64,000 bases of DNA from a virus, in IMG/VR virus record IMGVR_UViG_3300008448_000019, positions 35,259-99,258 of that record; one strand, written 5' to 3'. Of this stretch, positions 1 to 9,895 are shown piece by piece (positions within the stretch are counted from its first letter, which is position 1; every line of letters begins with the position of its first letter). The position numbers and the translations under genes are program-made. The notes below the pieces were generated by a model that saw nothing but the letters and a program-made list of their open reading frames with translations, had not been told where the DNA came from and searched no databases.

Positions 1-1074
1 CATGATGTACGGGTAGCCAGACTCGAACTGAAGCTCAGCGATGCGCTCGAATAGTTCACGAGCCTTGATCTTGGACTTCTTAATTCTCGGGTCATCAACC
101 ATTTCGTTGTACTTCTCTGTGACAGAGATGTCTCCAAATGGAATGCCGTAAACCTTCTCGACGTCGTATGGGCTAAAGAGGTACATATCATCACCTGATT
201 TAGCAAGGTCAAGAGTCACGTTAGGAATAACTACACCAATTGACAAAGTCTTAATACGAATCTTCTCGTCAGCGTTCTCACGCTTGGTGTCCAGGAATCT
301 CAGGATGTCTGGGTGGTGGGCGTTTAGGTAAACAGCTCCGGCACCCTGGCGAGCACCTAGCTGATTGGCGTAGCTAAACGCGTCTTCTAGCATCTTCATA
401 ACAGGGATGATTCCTGAAGACTGATTTTCAATTTTCTTAATAGGAGCACCAAGTTCACGAATATTGCTGAGATTTAGAGCAACACCGCCACCGCGCTTTG
501 AAAGCTGAAGTGATGAGTTAATAGCTCGGGAGATTGACTCCATGTTGTCTTCGATGCGAAGTAGGAAACAGGAAACAAATTCGCCGCGCTGCTTCTTTCC
601 GGCATTTAGAAACGTTGGAGTAGCTGGCTGGAATCTACCGGAGATAATCTCTTCAATAAGAGACATAACCATCTCTTTATTGCCAGTGCCTAGGGTAAGA
701 GCGTTCATCACCACGCGGTCTTCAAAGCGCTCTAGATAACGATCACCGTCAAAAGTTTTGAGAGCGTATGAAGTGTAGAACTTGTAGGCACCCATAAATG
801 CATCAAAGCGGTATCTAAAGGAGTAAGCGTATTTGAAGGCTTCTTTGACAAACTCGGGATCGTACTGATCTAAAACTTCTTTTTCGTAGTACTCGTTCTC
901 AACTAGGTAGTCAAGTTTTTCTTCTAAAGAGTGGAAGAATACAGTGTTCTGATTTACGTGGTCTAGAAAGTAAGCACGAGCTGCTTCTTTGTCTTTGTGG
1001 AGCTGAAGTTTACCGTCAGCATCCCACAGGTTGATCATTGCATTTAATTCGTGGTAGCTGTATTTGTTGTCCAC
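1..1074 (-). CDS. nrdE: Ribonucleotide reductase class Ib large subunit NrdE (partial, cut by window edge)
   Basis: Catalytic alpha subunit that reduces ribonucleoside diphosphates to deoxynucleotides for phage DNA synthesis. About 358 N-terminal residues are visible, roughly half of a usual NrdE; the rest lies beyond the left edge. The reading includes [32 protein letters not shown], the [14 protein letters not shown] segment with the first redox-active Cys, [10 protein letters not shown] and [19 protein letters not shown], all typical of actinobacterial NrdE. I chose the GTG at 1074 ([11 protein letters not shown]...), preceded by AGAGAGG, because the family alignment extends upstream of the ATG at 1038. 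The start overlaps the end of nrdI by 31 bases, which suggests translational coupling in an nrdHIE operon. The beta subunit NrdF is not in the window and would be expected further left. Confidence 0.95.
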   Translation of the reverse strand, partial: MDNKYSYHELNAMINLWDADGKLQLHKDKEAARAYFLDHVNQNTVFFHSLEEKLDYLVENEYYEKEVLDQYDPEFVKEAFKYAYSFRYRFDAFMGAYKFYTSYALKTFDGDRYLERFEDRVVMNALTLGTGNKEMVMSLIEEIISGRFQPATPTFLNAGKKQRGEFVSCFLLRIEDNMESISRAINSSLQLSKRGGGVALNLSNIRELGAPIKKIENQSSGIIPVMKMLEDAFSYANQLGARQGAGAVYLNAHHPDILRFLDTKRENADEKIRIKTLSIGVVIPNVTLDLAKSGDDMYLFSPYDVEKVYGIPFGDISVTEKYNEMVDDPRIKKSKIKARELFERIAELQFESGYPYIM

Positions 1075-1463
1075 AGTAGCTCTAGCCTCTCTATAACTTC
1101 TATTACATCATCTGGTGTGCCAGTTATTTCTACACGATACAGCAAAGGCGCACCTGTCTTTGCTGCAACAGTCTCCGCTGCTCCGCAGTAGTGAGCACCA
1201 AAGTTTGTGTTGCCGGTTCCTACAATACCCTTAAGAAACTTCCTATTTTCCTCAATGTTGAGAAATTTAACTACAGGTCGAGGAACAGTCTTGCCTTCAG
1301 CTCCCCCTCCGTAAGAGGGAACAACTAAAACAAAGTCTCTGGTTACTACTAAAGGTTTTTTGTCATCCCACTTGATTGGAACTCTTATGGAGTTTATTCC
1401 AAGTTTTTCTACAAATCTTTTAGTGTTTTCAGACACGTTCGAAAAATAAACGATGTCAAACAC
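1044..1463 (-). CDS. nrdI: Flavodoxin-like NrdI, class Ib RNR activation protein
   Basis: NrdI is a small flavoprotein that delivers oxidant to assemble the dimanganese-tyrosyl cofactor of NrdF. The 139-residue protein has the flavodoxin-like start [14 protein letters not shown] (phosphate-binding loop for FMN), then [19 protein letters not shown] and [15 protein letters not shown], the usual NrdI FMN-contact segments. Length fits the family. It lies 6 bases downstream of nrdH and overlaps nrdE, the classical nrdH-nrdI-nrdE order of class Ib operons. The presence of NrdI implies that the reductase partner is a class Ib NrdF even though nrdF is not visible. Confidence 0.93.
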   Translation of the reverse strand: MFDIVYFSNVSENTKRFVEKLGINSIRVPIKWDDKKPLVVTRDFVLVVPSYGGGAEGKTVPRPVVKFLNIEENRKFLKGIVGTGNTNFGAHYCGAAETVAAKTGAPLLYRVEITGTPDDVIEVIERLELLWTTNTATTN

Positions 1464-1469
1464 GGTGCC

Positions 1470-1691
1470 TCAGTTAGTTAAGGCGTCTAGCTTATCTGGG
1501 CGGAATCCGCTCCAGTGGCTCTCTCCGGATACAACTACAGGGGCTGCCTGGTACCCAAGGCTCTTAACAAGATCCATTGCAATTTCGTCTTCGCTAAGGT
1601 CGACAGTTCTAAAGTCTACTTCTAATTTTGATAGGTACTTCTTTGTGCTCTCGCATTGAACGCAAGAAGGGAGGGTATACACAGTTACCAT
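1470..1691 (-). CDS. nrdH: Glutaredoxin-like NrdH redoxin
   Basis: NrdH is the electron donor that re-reduces the NrdE active site, receiving electrons from host thioredoxin reductase. The 73-residue protein begins MVTVYTLPSCVQCESTKKYL, giving a CxxC redox site (CVQC, residues 10-13) as in NrdH, and later has the SGxxHWSGFRPDKL segment characteristic of NrdH proteins. ATG start at 1691, preceded by GAAAGG. First gene of the nrdHIE set on the minus strand. The upstream 112 bases hold a strong inverted repeat that could regulate or insulate the operon. Confidence 0.95.
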   Translation of the reverse strand: MVTVYTLPSCVQCESTKKYLSKLEVDFRTVDLSEDEIAMDLVKSLGYQAAPVVVSGESHWSGFRPDKLDALTN

Positions 1692-1723
1692 TTTTAGGTA
1701 CCTTTCAAATTAGAGACGGAAAA

Positions 1724-1760
1724 TCCTGACGTTTTTTATTGCTAAAAGCAAACGTCAGGA
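1724..1760 (-). terminator. 11-bp inverted repeat between the DUF3039 gene and nrdH
   Basis: Perfect 11-base arms TCCTGACGTTT (1724-1734) and AAACGTCAGGA (1750-1760) enclose a 15-base loop. Read on the minus strand the second arm is followed by TTTTCC, a weak U-tract, so it could terminate transcripts from the DUF3039 gene. It could equally lie in the nrdHIE leader: a TATACT box occurs just upstream on the minus strand near 1779. A second short inverted repeat ACTGG/CCAGT lies at 1760-1777. Terminator versus leader structure cannot be decided from sequence alone. Confidence 0.5.
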
Positions 1761-1803
1761 CTGGTTGAGTATCCAGTATAGAACAAAAATTAACGAGTGA
1801 TTT

Positions 1804-2031
1804 TTACTCTTCTGAAAAGAATAGTGCTTCAGAAATTTTTTTGCAAATCGGGCAAAGTGGAAACTTTTTAGGGTCTCTGGACGGGATAAAAAGTTTTCCG
1901 CATACGGCAAGAACTGGAGTCCCTAAAACATAGCCTTCAGTGACCGATACTTTTTCCGCGTAGTGGGCAAACCTACTTGCATCTTCTAGGTCAGAATCTA
2001 AGGTAGACAGGTCAATTAAAGTCTCACTCAT
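1804..2031 (-). CDS. DUF3039 family protein, probable zinc-binding
   Basis: A 75-residue protein with RFAHYAEKVSVTEGYVLGTP followed by VLAVCGKLFIPSRDP and KKFPLCPICKKISE. This is the pattern I know for the DUF3039 family, small actinobacterial and actinophage proteins of unknown function. The three cysteines of VCG and CPIC could form a metal site (inference). ATG start at 2031. On the minus strand a TATACT box ends only 6 bases before the ATG, so the message may be nearly leaderless, a common arrangement in Actinobacteria. It lies upstream of nrdHIE, divergent from the fibre cassette. Confidence 0.8.
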   Translation of the reverse strand: MSETLIDLSTLDSDLEDASRFAHYAEKVSVTEGYVLGTPVLAVCGKLFIPSRDPKKFPLCPICKKISEALFFSEE

Positions 2032-2070
2032 ATTGAAAGTATACCGCCCTTATTGGCAAAGCTCAGATGA

Positions 2071-2080
2071 TGTAAAATAA
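2071..2080 (+). promoter_or_regulatory. Putative phage promoter element (GTAAAATAA) before the first fibre module
   Basis: TGATGTAAAATAATAG lies 37 bases before the first plus-strand fibre gene. The TAAAAT core (2073-2078) with a preceding G/T matches similar elements at 19774, 24343, 35369 and, on the minus strand, 58768, each in a short non-coding gap in front of a gene block. No good minus-35 hexamer is seen at 17 bases. Confidence 0.45.
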
Positions 2081-2114
2081 TAGAGACTGTACCTTTGCCG
2101 AAAGAGTCAATCAA

Positions 2115-2477
2115 ATGAGCGCTCCTGCCGGTCTTTATAATATCGTGGCTGATCAAGGCTCCACCTTGTCACGCACTGTTTTATGGAGAGATCCTGCAAA
2201 AAAACCGATTCTTTTGGCGGGTTATACAGCCAGAATGAAAGTTAGATCGATCTCTGATAACTCCACAGTAATTCTTTCAATTACTACTGAAAACGGTGGA
2301 ATATCTTTGGGTCAGACTAACGGTCATATCAATATATACGTTACGGATGAGGTCATGGCAACTATACCAGAAGGTAAGTATTTGTACGACCTAGAGTTAG
2401 TTGCCCCAACTAGCAGTCTTTACGTATACAAGATTTTACGTGGAAATTTTGTAGTTCGAGCAGAGGTGACTAGATAA
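2115..2477 (+). CDS. Small virion-associated beta protein, copy A (paralogue of 19813-20172)
   Basis: 120 residues, beginning MSAPAGLYNIVADQGSTLSRTV. It is clearly paralogous to the product at 19813-20172: shared YxIxxDQGxTLxR, AKxPIxLxxYxARMxIR, LTTENxxI, YxYDLEL and KILxGxxxVRAEVT. The layout resembles short beta-sandwich proteins at the head of phage fibre and baseplate operons (BppU N-terminal type). That likeness is from memory and tentative. It is the first gene of the plus-strand cassette, and its stop overlaps the next start by one base (TAATG). Both copies lead a fibre module, so a role as fibre anchor or adaptor is plausible but not shown. Confidence 0.6.
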   Translation: MSAPAGLYNIVADQGSTLSRTVLWRDPAKKPILLAGYTARMKVRSISDNSTVILSITTENGGISLGQTNGHINIYVTDEVMATIPEGKYLYDLELVAPTSSLYVYKILRGNFVVRAEVTR

Positions 2478-2794
2478 TGCCAAGCGACTCATCAAGCAAC
2501 GTTACTTCAGGTAGAAACGCTAGACAGATAGTAGTTACCGCTCCTGGACCGCAGGGAGCATCAGGACTCTCCGGTGTTCAGACTAGCGAAGTAGTGGATC
2601 TAGTTTCATACGTACACAACCAAGGGGCTGTATCAGCTGCGTGGACAGTAAACCACAACCTAAACTTCTTTCCTAACGTCACCGTTTACGATAGCGCTGG
2701 CTCAATGGTAGAAGGCACAGTCAGTCACACCAATCAAGTAACACTAATTATTACTTTTTCAGCAGCAATCTCTGGAAAAGCTCATCTCTCATAA
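2477..2794 (+). CDS. Small tail-fibre-associated protein
   Basis: 105 residues. The N-terminal part contains [17 protein letters not shown], a short collagen-like GPQGxxG start. It matches the beginning of the long collagen-like protein at 20172 ([13 protein letters not shown]), so the two genes sit in equivalent positions of the two modules. The C-terminal half, AAWTVNHNLNFFPNVTVYDSAG, resembles the C-terminal domain of the next fibre (WTVTHNLGTRNVVIQVYDI). This looks like a short beta domain used at fibre tips. It overlaps the previous stop (TAATG). Function inferred from context only. Confidence 0.55.
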   Translation: MPSDSSSNVTSGRNARQIVVTAPGPQGASGLSGVQTSEVVDLVSYVHNQGAVSAAWTVNHNLNFFPNVTVYDSAGSMVEGTVSHTNQVTLIITFSAAISGKAHLS

Positions 2795-2812
2795 GAAAGA
2801 AGAACAATAACA

Positions 2813-4648
2813 ATGGCTCGTCAATTTCTAACTGGGCTCAATCTTAATAAGAATGAGCTTTTAAATGCAAAGATTCAAAACCTATCCATCGCCCCAGCTA
2901 ACCCGGTACCAGGTCAGATCTACTTTGATACTGACACCAAGCAACTAACTATCTGGGACAGCACCACATGGGTATCACTAGCGGCCGGTGGCAACGTTAC
3001 AGAAGCAATTAATGCTGCTATCGACCTACTAGACACAGACGACATCGAGGAGGGCTCCAGTAATCTTTATTACACTACTGCACGCGCCAAGACCGATGCA
3101 GCTGCTCTTCTAACAGGCGCGACAAAGACCAACATCACAATTACAGGTGATGGAACTGGTCTTACCATTACAGCAGAAAACGGCGTTGGTGACTCAACCA
3201 CTGATGACCTAGATGAAGGTACCACTAACAAGTACTTCACCGACACTCGTGCTCGCAATGCTATCTCTGCTGGAGACGGTATTGACTACGACAGCGCTAC
3301 CGGAGTAATTTCAGCCGATCTAGGATCTGGCCTTGAGATTAGTGCCGGCGAGATTGTTGTTGACACAGATACAATTGCTACTCGCCTTTACGCAGACGAT
3401 GCAGCATCTAGTGCAGTAACAACTCACAACAACCTATCTTCTGGCGTTCACGGCGTCGTTGGAGACGTTGTTGGTGACACTGACTCTCAGACACTGACCA
3501 ACAAGACTCTAGGTTCAGGAACTGTACTAAGTGCAAACGTAGACGCAGACCAGAACAAGATTGTTGATCTTGCTGACCCAACAAGCGCACAAGACGCAGC
3601 TACTAAGAATTACGTTGACACCGAAATTGGTGACCACGCAGATGACACCAGCAGCGTTCACGGAGTTACTGGAAACGTAGTAGGAACCACTGACACTCAG
3701 ACCCTAACCAACAAAACACTGGGCTCTGGTTCTGCTCTTAGCGCTGACCTAAGCGCTGGCACCTACAAAATTACCAACTTAGGAACTCCTGTTGATGCAA
3801 GCGATGCCGCAACCAAGGGCTACGTTGATTCAGTAGCTGAAGGTCTACACGTCCACGCTTCTGTAAAGGCAGCAACAACTGGAAACGTTAACCTAGGTTC
3901 CGGAGTTGCAGCTGTTGATGGCGTAACCATCAATAGCGGAGACCGAGTTCTTGTTAGGGCTCAGACAAACGCAGCTCAGAACGGTATCTACGTATCTAAC
4001 GGAACCACTCTTTCTCGTGCACTTGATTATGACAGTGCTGGAGAAATTGATCCAGGTGACTTCGTATTCGTAGATCAGGGTGCCACATACGGCAACGCTG
4101 GTTTCGTACAGACAAATGTTATAGCAACTCTAGGCACTGACGACATCGCCTGGGTACAGTTCTCTGGTGCTGGAACATTTGTTGCAGGCGATGGTCTAAC
4201 CCTAGACGGTAACATCTTCAACGCAGTAGGCACTGCTGACAGAATTACAGTAGCTGCTGATGCAATTGACATCGCGTCTACTTACGCTGGTCAGTCATCC
4301 ATTACCACAGTAGGAACAATTGCTACTGGTACATGGAACGGTACAACCATTGCTATTGCAAACGGTGGTACTGGTGCAACTACTGCAGCCGATGCTCGCA
4401 CAAACCTTGGTGCAACAACCAAGTACACTGCAGCAAACCCACTACTAACCGAAACAAGCGGATCCGTTACTTGGACAGTTACTCACAACCTAGGAACTAG
4501 GAACGTAGTAATCCAGGTTTACGACATCGCCAGCTTTGACGAAGTAATAGTTGACGTAGACAGAACCAACACCAACACCGCAACTTTGAGTTGGGTAGCA
4601 GCGGATGATGTTGCTGCTGACTCTTACCAAGTTGTTATAGTAGGCTAA
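2813..4648 (+). CDS. Tail fibre protein with repeat domains
   Basis: 611 residues. Residues about 33-56 (PGQIYFDTDTKQLTIWDSTTW) are a short phage-fibre domain. They are followed by SSNLYYTTARAKTDAA and TTNKYFTDTRARNAI repeats, two [12 protein letters not shown] repeats, [16 protein letters not shown] linkers, and a domain with VLVRAQTNAAQNGIYV and DDIAWVQFSGAG. The last domain occurs again twice in the 1371-residue neighbour. The C-terminus (WTVTHNLGTRNVVIQVYD) matches the preceding small gene. These repeats are typical of long fibres of aquatic tailed phages. It probably forms a trimeric fibre involved in host recognition. Confidence 0.75.
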   Translation: MARQFLTGLNLNKNELLNAKIQNLSIAPANPVPGQIYFDTDTKQLTIWDSTTWVSLAAGGNVTEAINAAIDLLDTDDIEEGSSNLYYTTARAKTDAAALLTGATKTNITITGDGTGLTITAENGVGDSTTDDLDEGTTNKYFTDTRARNAISAGDGIDYDSATGVISADLGSGLEISAGEIVVDTDTIATRLYADDAASSAVTTHNNLSSGVHGVVGDVVGDTDSQTLTNKTLGSGTVLSANVDADQNKIVDLADPTSAQDAATKNYVDTEIGDHADDTSSVHGVTGNVVGTTDTQTLTNKTLGSGSALSADLSAGTYKITNLGTPVDASDAATKGYVDSVAEGLHVHASVKAATTGNVNLGSGVAAVDGVTINSGDRVLVRAQTNAAQNGIYVSNGTTLSRALDYDSAGEIDPGDFVFVDQGATYGNAGFVQTNVIATLGTDDIAWVQFSGAGTFVAGDGLTLDGNIFNAVGTADRITVAADAIDIASTYAGQSSITTVGTIATGTWNGTTIAIANGGTGATTAADARTNLGATTKYTAANPLLTETSGSVTWTVTHNLGTRNVVIQVYDIASFDEVIVDVDRTNTNTATLSWVAADDVAADSYQVVIVG

Positions 4649-4670
4649 TAACCTATAAAAAGGATAGGTC

Positions 4671-5426
4671 TTGTCTAAAAAGTTTTTAACCCCTGTAGGC
4701 CTACCGTCGGGAAACACTCTCCCGTCGGTAGGTTCTGCTGGCGATCTCTTTTTTAAGGCAGACGAAAATAAAGTCTATGTCCACACGGGTTCGGCTTGGA
4801 TTGTTCAGCAGGGCCCTACCGGCGCAACAGGTCCTACGGGAGCAACTGGTGCAACAGGTGCAACAGGTGCAACTGGAGCAACCGGTCCAACTGGTGCTGA
4901 CGCTTTATGGAACTTTGTTGGGGACTACTCTTCATCTACTGTATACACTGTCGGTGATGTAGCCACATACGAAGGCCAGACATGGTATCGCAATATAGAT
5001 ATTGGATCAACAGGACCATATCCAGGGCAACCTACAGGTGGAACTGTATATTGGACACTACTTTCTGCAAAAGGTGCAACCGGACCGACTGGTGCAACAG
5101 GTAGTACAGGTGCAACAGGTGCCACAGGGCCAGGCGTACCAACAGGTGGAACCACCGGTCAGATTCTTGCAAAAATTGATGGCGACAACTACAACACTCA
5201 GTGGATAACGAACACTGGCGGCGGGGCTTCATCTGTTGCAGAACTAACAGATGTTTTGCTAACCGACCTGGCCGACAATCAAATATTACTGTACAATAGT
5301 AGTAACTCTCAGTGGGAAAACGTAGATACTGATGTACTTACTGGAGCAAATTACGACGTATTAGACGGTGGAAGCGCTGACTCCATGTATCTAGTAACCG
5401 TTAATGGTGGAAATGCGAATGGATAA
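4671..5426 (+). CDS. Collagen-like tail fibre protein with CBM5/12-like insert
   Basis: 251 residues from a TTG start preceded by AAGGATAGG. After an N-terminal fibre motif ([20 protein letters not shown]) come Gly-X-Thr repeats of the GPTGATG type. An inserted domain, [19 protein letters not shown] then TYEGQTWYR, resembles carbohydrate-binding module 5/12 folds. More GATGPTG repeats and a [15 protein letters not shown] segment follow. The same order, with a close relative of the CBM-like domain, is found in the 1099-residue protein at 20172. Collagen-like repeats should give a triple-helical stalk and the insert may contact sugars; both are inference from family knowledge. Confidence 0.75.
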   Translation: MSKKFLTPVGLPSGNTLPSVGSAGDLFFKADENKVYVHTGSAWIVQQGPTGATGPTGATGATGATGATGATGPTGADALWNFVGDYSSSTVYTVGDVATYEGQTWYRNIDIGSTGPYPGQPTGGTVYWTLLSAKGATGPTGATGSTGATGATGPGVPTGGTTGQILAKIDGDNYNTQWITNTGGGASSVAELTDVLLTDLADNQILLYNSSNSQWENVDTDVLTGANYDVLDGGSADSMYLVTVNGGNANG

Positions 5427-5428
5427 TT

Positions 5429-8400
5429 ATGGCAGTTAAAATTCAAATTAGACGCGATACAGCCTCTAACTGGACCTCAGTCAATCCCACTCTTTCCGCT
5501 GGAGAACTGGGCTTTGAAACCAATACCGGCAAGATTAAAGTAGGTACTGGATCAGCTACTTGGACAGCCCTTCCATACGCAGGCATGACTCCTACCGAAG
5601 TTTCCTCTGCTATTACAGCTGCCATTGGTGGAGTTGTTGACTTAGCTCCGGGGGCTTTAGACACACTAAACGAACTTGCAGCCGCAATTAATGATGATGC
5701 AAACTTCTTTACCACAATCTCTACAAGCATAGGGACCAAACAGGATAAGGTAACTGGCGTATCAGACACCGAGATCGGGTACCTAGATGGTGTAACTTCT
5801 GCAATCCAGACTCAGCTAAATTCAAAGGCAAGTAGCACTGATCTATCAACCCACGCTTCGGATACAACTGACGTTCACGGCATCGCAGACACCTCTCTAC
5901 TAGAGACAGCTACCGGTGCTCAGACTAAGGCAGATGCAGCCGAGACAGCAGCTAACGCTTACACCGACGACTTAATCGGCGACGAAACTGTAGACGGCAC
6001 AGCAGGTAACACTGTTTCAGCTAGAATTGCATCCGCAGTTTCAGGCGGCATATCTGACCATGAATCAGAGACAACTAACGTTCACGGCATTCCTGATACC
6101 TCTGCTTTAGAGACAACTTCCGGTGCTCAAGACAGAGCCAATGCTGCTCAAGCTGCTGCAGAACTTTCAGCAGCCCAGCTATATGCTCCTCTAGCTGGAG
6201 CTACATTTACAGGTCAAGTAACTCTACACGCAGATCCAACTCAAAACTTAGACGCCGCAACTAAAGGATACGTTGACGCTGTTGCAGAGGGTCTACATGT
6301 TCACGAGTCTACTGTTGCTGCAACAACAGCTAACATAAACCTAACATCTGGAGGACTTTTAGTTGTAGATGGCGTTCAGTTAGTTGCAGACGACAGAGTA
6401 TTAGTTCGAGCTCAAACTGCTCCAGCACAAAATGGTATTTATCTTGCTAAATCCGGCGCTTGGGTAAGAGCAGATGACTACAATAGCCCAGCTGAAATTC
6501 AAGGCGGAGACTTTACTTTTGTAACCGGAGGAACTTTATATAACTCCTCAGGTTGGGTGCAGACTGATGCAATAACCACACTCGGAACAGACCCAATTAC
6601 ATTTACTCAATTTTCTGGTGCTGGCACTTACTTAGCAGGGAACGGTCTAGAGCTAACAGGCAACGAATTTAGTATTGACACTTCTGTAGTGGCAACTCTT
6701 GACGGAACTGGAGTACTACTAGAAACTCAAGTTCCAGGCTATCTAGTAGTTAGTGATGAAATCGATGACAGAATAGAAACTGCATACGATAATGCAATCA
6801 ATGCAATTGCAACTCACAACAACGCTACAACTAACGTTCACGGCATTACCGACACTTCAGCTTTAGAGACGCAAACTGGTGCTCAGACTAAGGCAGATGC
6901 AGCCGAGACAGCAGCCATTGCCGAAGCACAGATCTTGGTAGATGCAGGAGTAGATGAAGCAGTAGAAACTGCAAATACTTTTACAACCACAGCCGTGAGC
7001 AATCACAATTTAGATGAAACTAACGTTCACGGTATTACCGATGCTAGTCTTTTAGTTTACGACGGAGATTTAAGTGTTGTACAGGGATTGTTACAAGACT
7101 CCATTGACGAAAAAGCACCAATCAACGGTCCAACATTTACGGGAACCGTATCTGGTATTACCAAGTCTATGGTTGGTCTTGGAAGCGTTGACAATACTTC
7201 TGACGCAGATAAACCAATATCATCAGACACTCAGGATGCTTTAGATCTAAAGGCACCAATAAACAGCCCAACATTTACTGGAACTGTAGCTGGTGTAACA
7301 AAGTCTATGGTTGGTCTTGGCAGCGTTGACAATACTTCTGACATAGACAAGCCAGTATCAACTGCTACCCAGGTTTTGATTAACCAGAAGGCAGCGCTAA
7401 ACAGCCCTACCTTCACCGGAACCGTATCTGGTATTACCAAGGCGATGGTGGGTCTTGGTAACGTTGACAACACCTCAGATGCCAATAAGCCTGTCTCTAC
7501 TGCCACCCAAACTGCACTAGATGCAAAAGCATCTAACTCCGCGCTAGCTGCCCACGAAGCTGACACCACAAACATCCACGGCATCGCGGATACCGCTGCT
7601 CTTGAGACCCAGACAGGTGCTCAGACTAAAGCCACCACTGCGCTTAACACTGCTAACACCTACACAGACACTTCAATAAACGCGCTTACTACTTCTGACA
7701 TTGAAGAAGGTACAAACCTATACTTCACTAACGAACGTGCGCAAGATGCTGTTGGAGCAAACGTCGGCAACGGTCTTACTTATGATGACCCAACAGCCGC
7801 TATTTCTGTAAAGCTAGGCACTGGCGTTGAGTTTGATGGCTCAGGAAACGTTAAGATTACCGATGCTGTAACTACTAACAGCGGAACACAGACTCTTACT
7901 AATAAGACTATTAACACTACAAGCAACGACATTACAGTTGTGACTGCAGATGTTAGTGACCTAACCGCATCTGCAGCTGAGCTAAACACTCTTGACGGCA
8001 TAACCGCATCAACTGAAGAGTTAAACTATGTTGATGGTGTAACTTCTGCAATTCAGACTCAGCTGGACGCAAAAGCATCTCTTGCTGGCGCAACCTTTAC
8101 TGGTACCGTATCCGGTATCTCAAAGAGCATGGTTGGATTAGGCAACGTAGACAACACTTCAGACGCTAACAAGCCTGTATCTACCGCAACTCAAACTGCT
8201 CTTGATGGCAAGCTATCACTAACCGGTGGAACTTTAACTGGAGCCTTGACTCTTTCTGGTGCACCAAGTTTGGACTTACATGCTGCAACAAAGGCTTATG
8301 TTGACAACCTAGCAACAGGACTAAGCGTTAAGGATCCAGTAGATGTAGCTACGACTGCAAATCTCGCTGGAACCTACGACAATGGCACATCTGGACTCGG

Positions 8401-9544
8401 AGCAACTATCACTAAAGCATCTAACGGTGCTCTAGGAACTATTGACGGATATACAGTTCTTCTAAATGATCGAATTCTAGTTAGAGCTCAGACTGACGCT
8501 ACAGAGAATGGTATCTACACCGTAACCGATCTTGGATCAGGTTCAGCCCCATGGGAGTTAACCCGTGCAACTGACTCAGACAACAGCCCTACCTCTGAAG
8601 TCGCTGGTGGAAACTTCTGTCTAGTACAGAACGGTACTCTCTACGCTAACGCTGGTTTTATTGTTGCTAACAGCGGAATAGTTGACCTTGGTGTTGACGA
8701 CCTTAACTTCACTCAGTTTAGCGCAGCTCAAAACATTACTGCTGGAACTGGAATTGTTAAAGACGGTTCAGAGATCTCGATTGATGCGGCTGTAGTAGCA
8801 ACTCTTGCTGACCCAACCTTTACCGGAACTGTTGTACTTCCAGCAACTACCTCAATCGGAGACGTGTCTAACGCCGAGCTTGCGTATGTAAATGGAGTCA
8901 CTTCTGCAATCCAAACACAGTTGGATGCTAAGGCTCCTCTACAAAGCCCAGAGTTTACGGGAACTGTTGTGATGCCTCTAACTGCTGGTGTAGTTAAAGC
9001 CGTAACTGGTGGTGCACTTACTTCTGGAAACATCCAACCAGCTGACGTTGCGGGTACTGCAGTAATTACTACAGACTCTCGACTATCTAACTCTCGTACC
9101 CCTACCGGCCCTGCTGGTGGAGACTTAACTGGGACCTACCCAAACCCAACCTTGGCAACCTCAGGTGTGACTGCTGGTTCATACACCAACGCAAACATTA
9201 CAGTGGACGCAAAGGGTCGTATCACCGTTGCTTCTAACGGCGAGGGTGGCGGTGCAAGCCTTGTGGTCTCAGCAACTCCTCCAACCGGAGCAACCCAGGG
9301 TGACTTATGGTTCAATAGCGAGCAAGCTGGAATTTACGCCTTCTACGATGGCTATTGGGTTTTAACTTCCGGTGAGGCCGGTCCGCAAGGTCCCGCTGGT
9401 CCAACTGGCCCTTCTGGCGAGTCTCTACCTACCGGAGGAACTACCGGACAATTTTTAGTTAAACTTTCCAACACTAACGGAGATGCTGGTTGGACAACGC
9501 TTCCTACTGATACCGATATAATGGTAATCATGGGTGCTTACTAA
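5429..9544 (+). CDS. Very long tail fibre protein with internal repeats
   Basis: 1371 residues. The N-terminus ([15 protein letters not shown], then [16 protein letters not shown]) is a common first domain of phage fibres. The body repeats several units: TNVHGIxDTSxLET with [32 protein letters not shown], and [19 protein letters not shown] with [16 protein letters not shown]. The last unit occurs three times in a row near residues 570-700 and again near 890-925. The VLVRAQT...NGIY domain seen in the upstream fibre is present twice. The C-terminal region has a [20 protein letters not shown] segment and a short [13 protein letters not shown] tract. It is likely an elongated homotrimer. No depolymerase active site was recognised. 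Confidence 0.75.
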   Translation: MAVKIQIRRDTASNWTSVNPTLSAGELGFETNTGKIKVGTGSATWTALPYAGMTPTEVSSAITAAIGGVVDLAPGALDTLNELAAAINDDANFFTTISTSIGTKQDKVTGVSDTEIGYLDGVTSAIQTQLNSKASSTDLSTHASDTTDVHGIADTSLLETATGAQTKADAAETAANAYTDDLIGDETVDGTAGNTVSARIASAVSGGISDHESETTNVHGIPDTSALETTSGAQDRANAAQAAAELSAAQLYAPLAGATFTGQVTLHADPTQNLDAATKGYVDAVAEGLHVHESTVAATTANINLTSGGLLVVDGVQLVADDRVLVRAQTAPAQNGIYLAKSGAWVRADDYNSPAEIQGGDFTFVTGGTLYNSSGWVQTDAITTLGTDPITFTQFSGAGTYLAGNGLELTGNEFSIDTSVVATLDGTGVLLETQVPGYLVVSDEIDDRIETAYDNAINAIATHNNATTNVHGITDTSALETQTGAQTKADAAETAAIAEAQILVDAGVDEAVETANTFTTTAVSNHNLDETNVHGITDASLLVYDGDLSVVQGLLQDSIDEKAPINGPTFTGTVSGITKSMVGLGSVDNTSDADKPISSDTQDALDLKAPINSPTFTGTVAGVTKSMVGLGSVDNTSDIDKPVSTATQVLINQKAALNSPTFTGTVSGITKAMVGLGNVDNTSDANKPVSTATQTALDAKASNSALAAHEADTTNIHGIADTAALETQTGAQTKATTALNTANTYTDTSINALTTSDIEEGTNLYFTNERAQDAVGANVGNGLTYDDPTAAISVKLGTGVEFDGSGNVKITDAVTTNSGTQTLTNKTINTTSNDITVVTADVSDLTASAAELNTLDGITASTEELNYVDGVTSAIQTQLDAKASLAGATFTGTVSGISKSMVGLGNVDNTSDANKPVSTATQTALDGKLSLTGGTLTGALTLSGAPSLDLHAATKAYVDNLATGLSVKDPVDVATTANLAGTYDNGTSGLGATITKASNGALGTIDGYTVLLNDRILVRAQTDATENGIYTVTDLGSGSAPWELTRATDSDNSPTSEVAGGNFCLVQNGTLYANAGFIVANSGIVDLGVDDLNFTQFSAAQNITAGTGIVKDGSEISIDAAVVATLADPTFTGTVVLPATTSIGDVSNAELAYVNGVTSAIQTQLDAKAPLQSPEFTGTVVMPLTAGVVKAVTGGALTSGNIQPADVAGTAVITTDSRLSNSRTPTGPAGGDLTGTYPNPTLATSGVTAGSYTNANITVDAKGRITVASNGEGGGASLVVSATPPTGATQGDLWFNSEQAGIYAFYDGYWVLTSGEAGPQGPAGPTGPSGESLPTGGTTGQFLVKLSNTNGDAGWTTLPTDTDIMVIMGAY

Positions 9545-9580
9545 ACGCACAAATAACAAAAGAAAAGAGAGTAGTAACTA

Positions 9581-9895
9581 ATGGCTACCACAACTAAAGC
9601 TCTAACAAGAGCCGCATTCGCTACAACTGTAGGCGATCTATATACCGTGCCGACGACTGGAACTACAACCGTTGTGACCAACATTGTTGTAGTAAATACC
9701 AGTGCATCAGAGCAGACATTCAACATTTTGTTGGATGGCGTTGAAGTGTTCGATCAGACCCCAATTGCAGGTCACGCAACAATTTCAGTAGATATGAAAC
9801 AGGTTTTAGGTGCTAACGCAACTCCAAAAAAGATTCGCGGATTTGCATCAGCCACCACAGTAAAAGTCCACATTAGCGGAGTAGAGATAGCGTAA
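9581..9895 (+). CDS. Small virion protein of unknown function
   Basis: 104 residues rich in Thr, Val and Ala, with alternating beta-strand character (TTVVTNIVVVNTSASEQTFN, ILLDGVEVFDQTPI). Small beta proteins of this type often sit beside fibre genes in aquatic phages, but I do not recognise a named family. It is preceded by AAAGAGAG and its stop overlaps the start of the next gene (TAATG), so it is probably translated together with the 1012-residue protein. Confidence 0.5.
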   Translation: MATTTKALTRAAFATTVGDLYTVPTTGTTTVVTNIVVVNTSASEQTFNILLDGVEVFDQTPIAGHATISVDMKQVLGANATPKKIRGFASATTVKVHISGVEIA

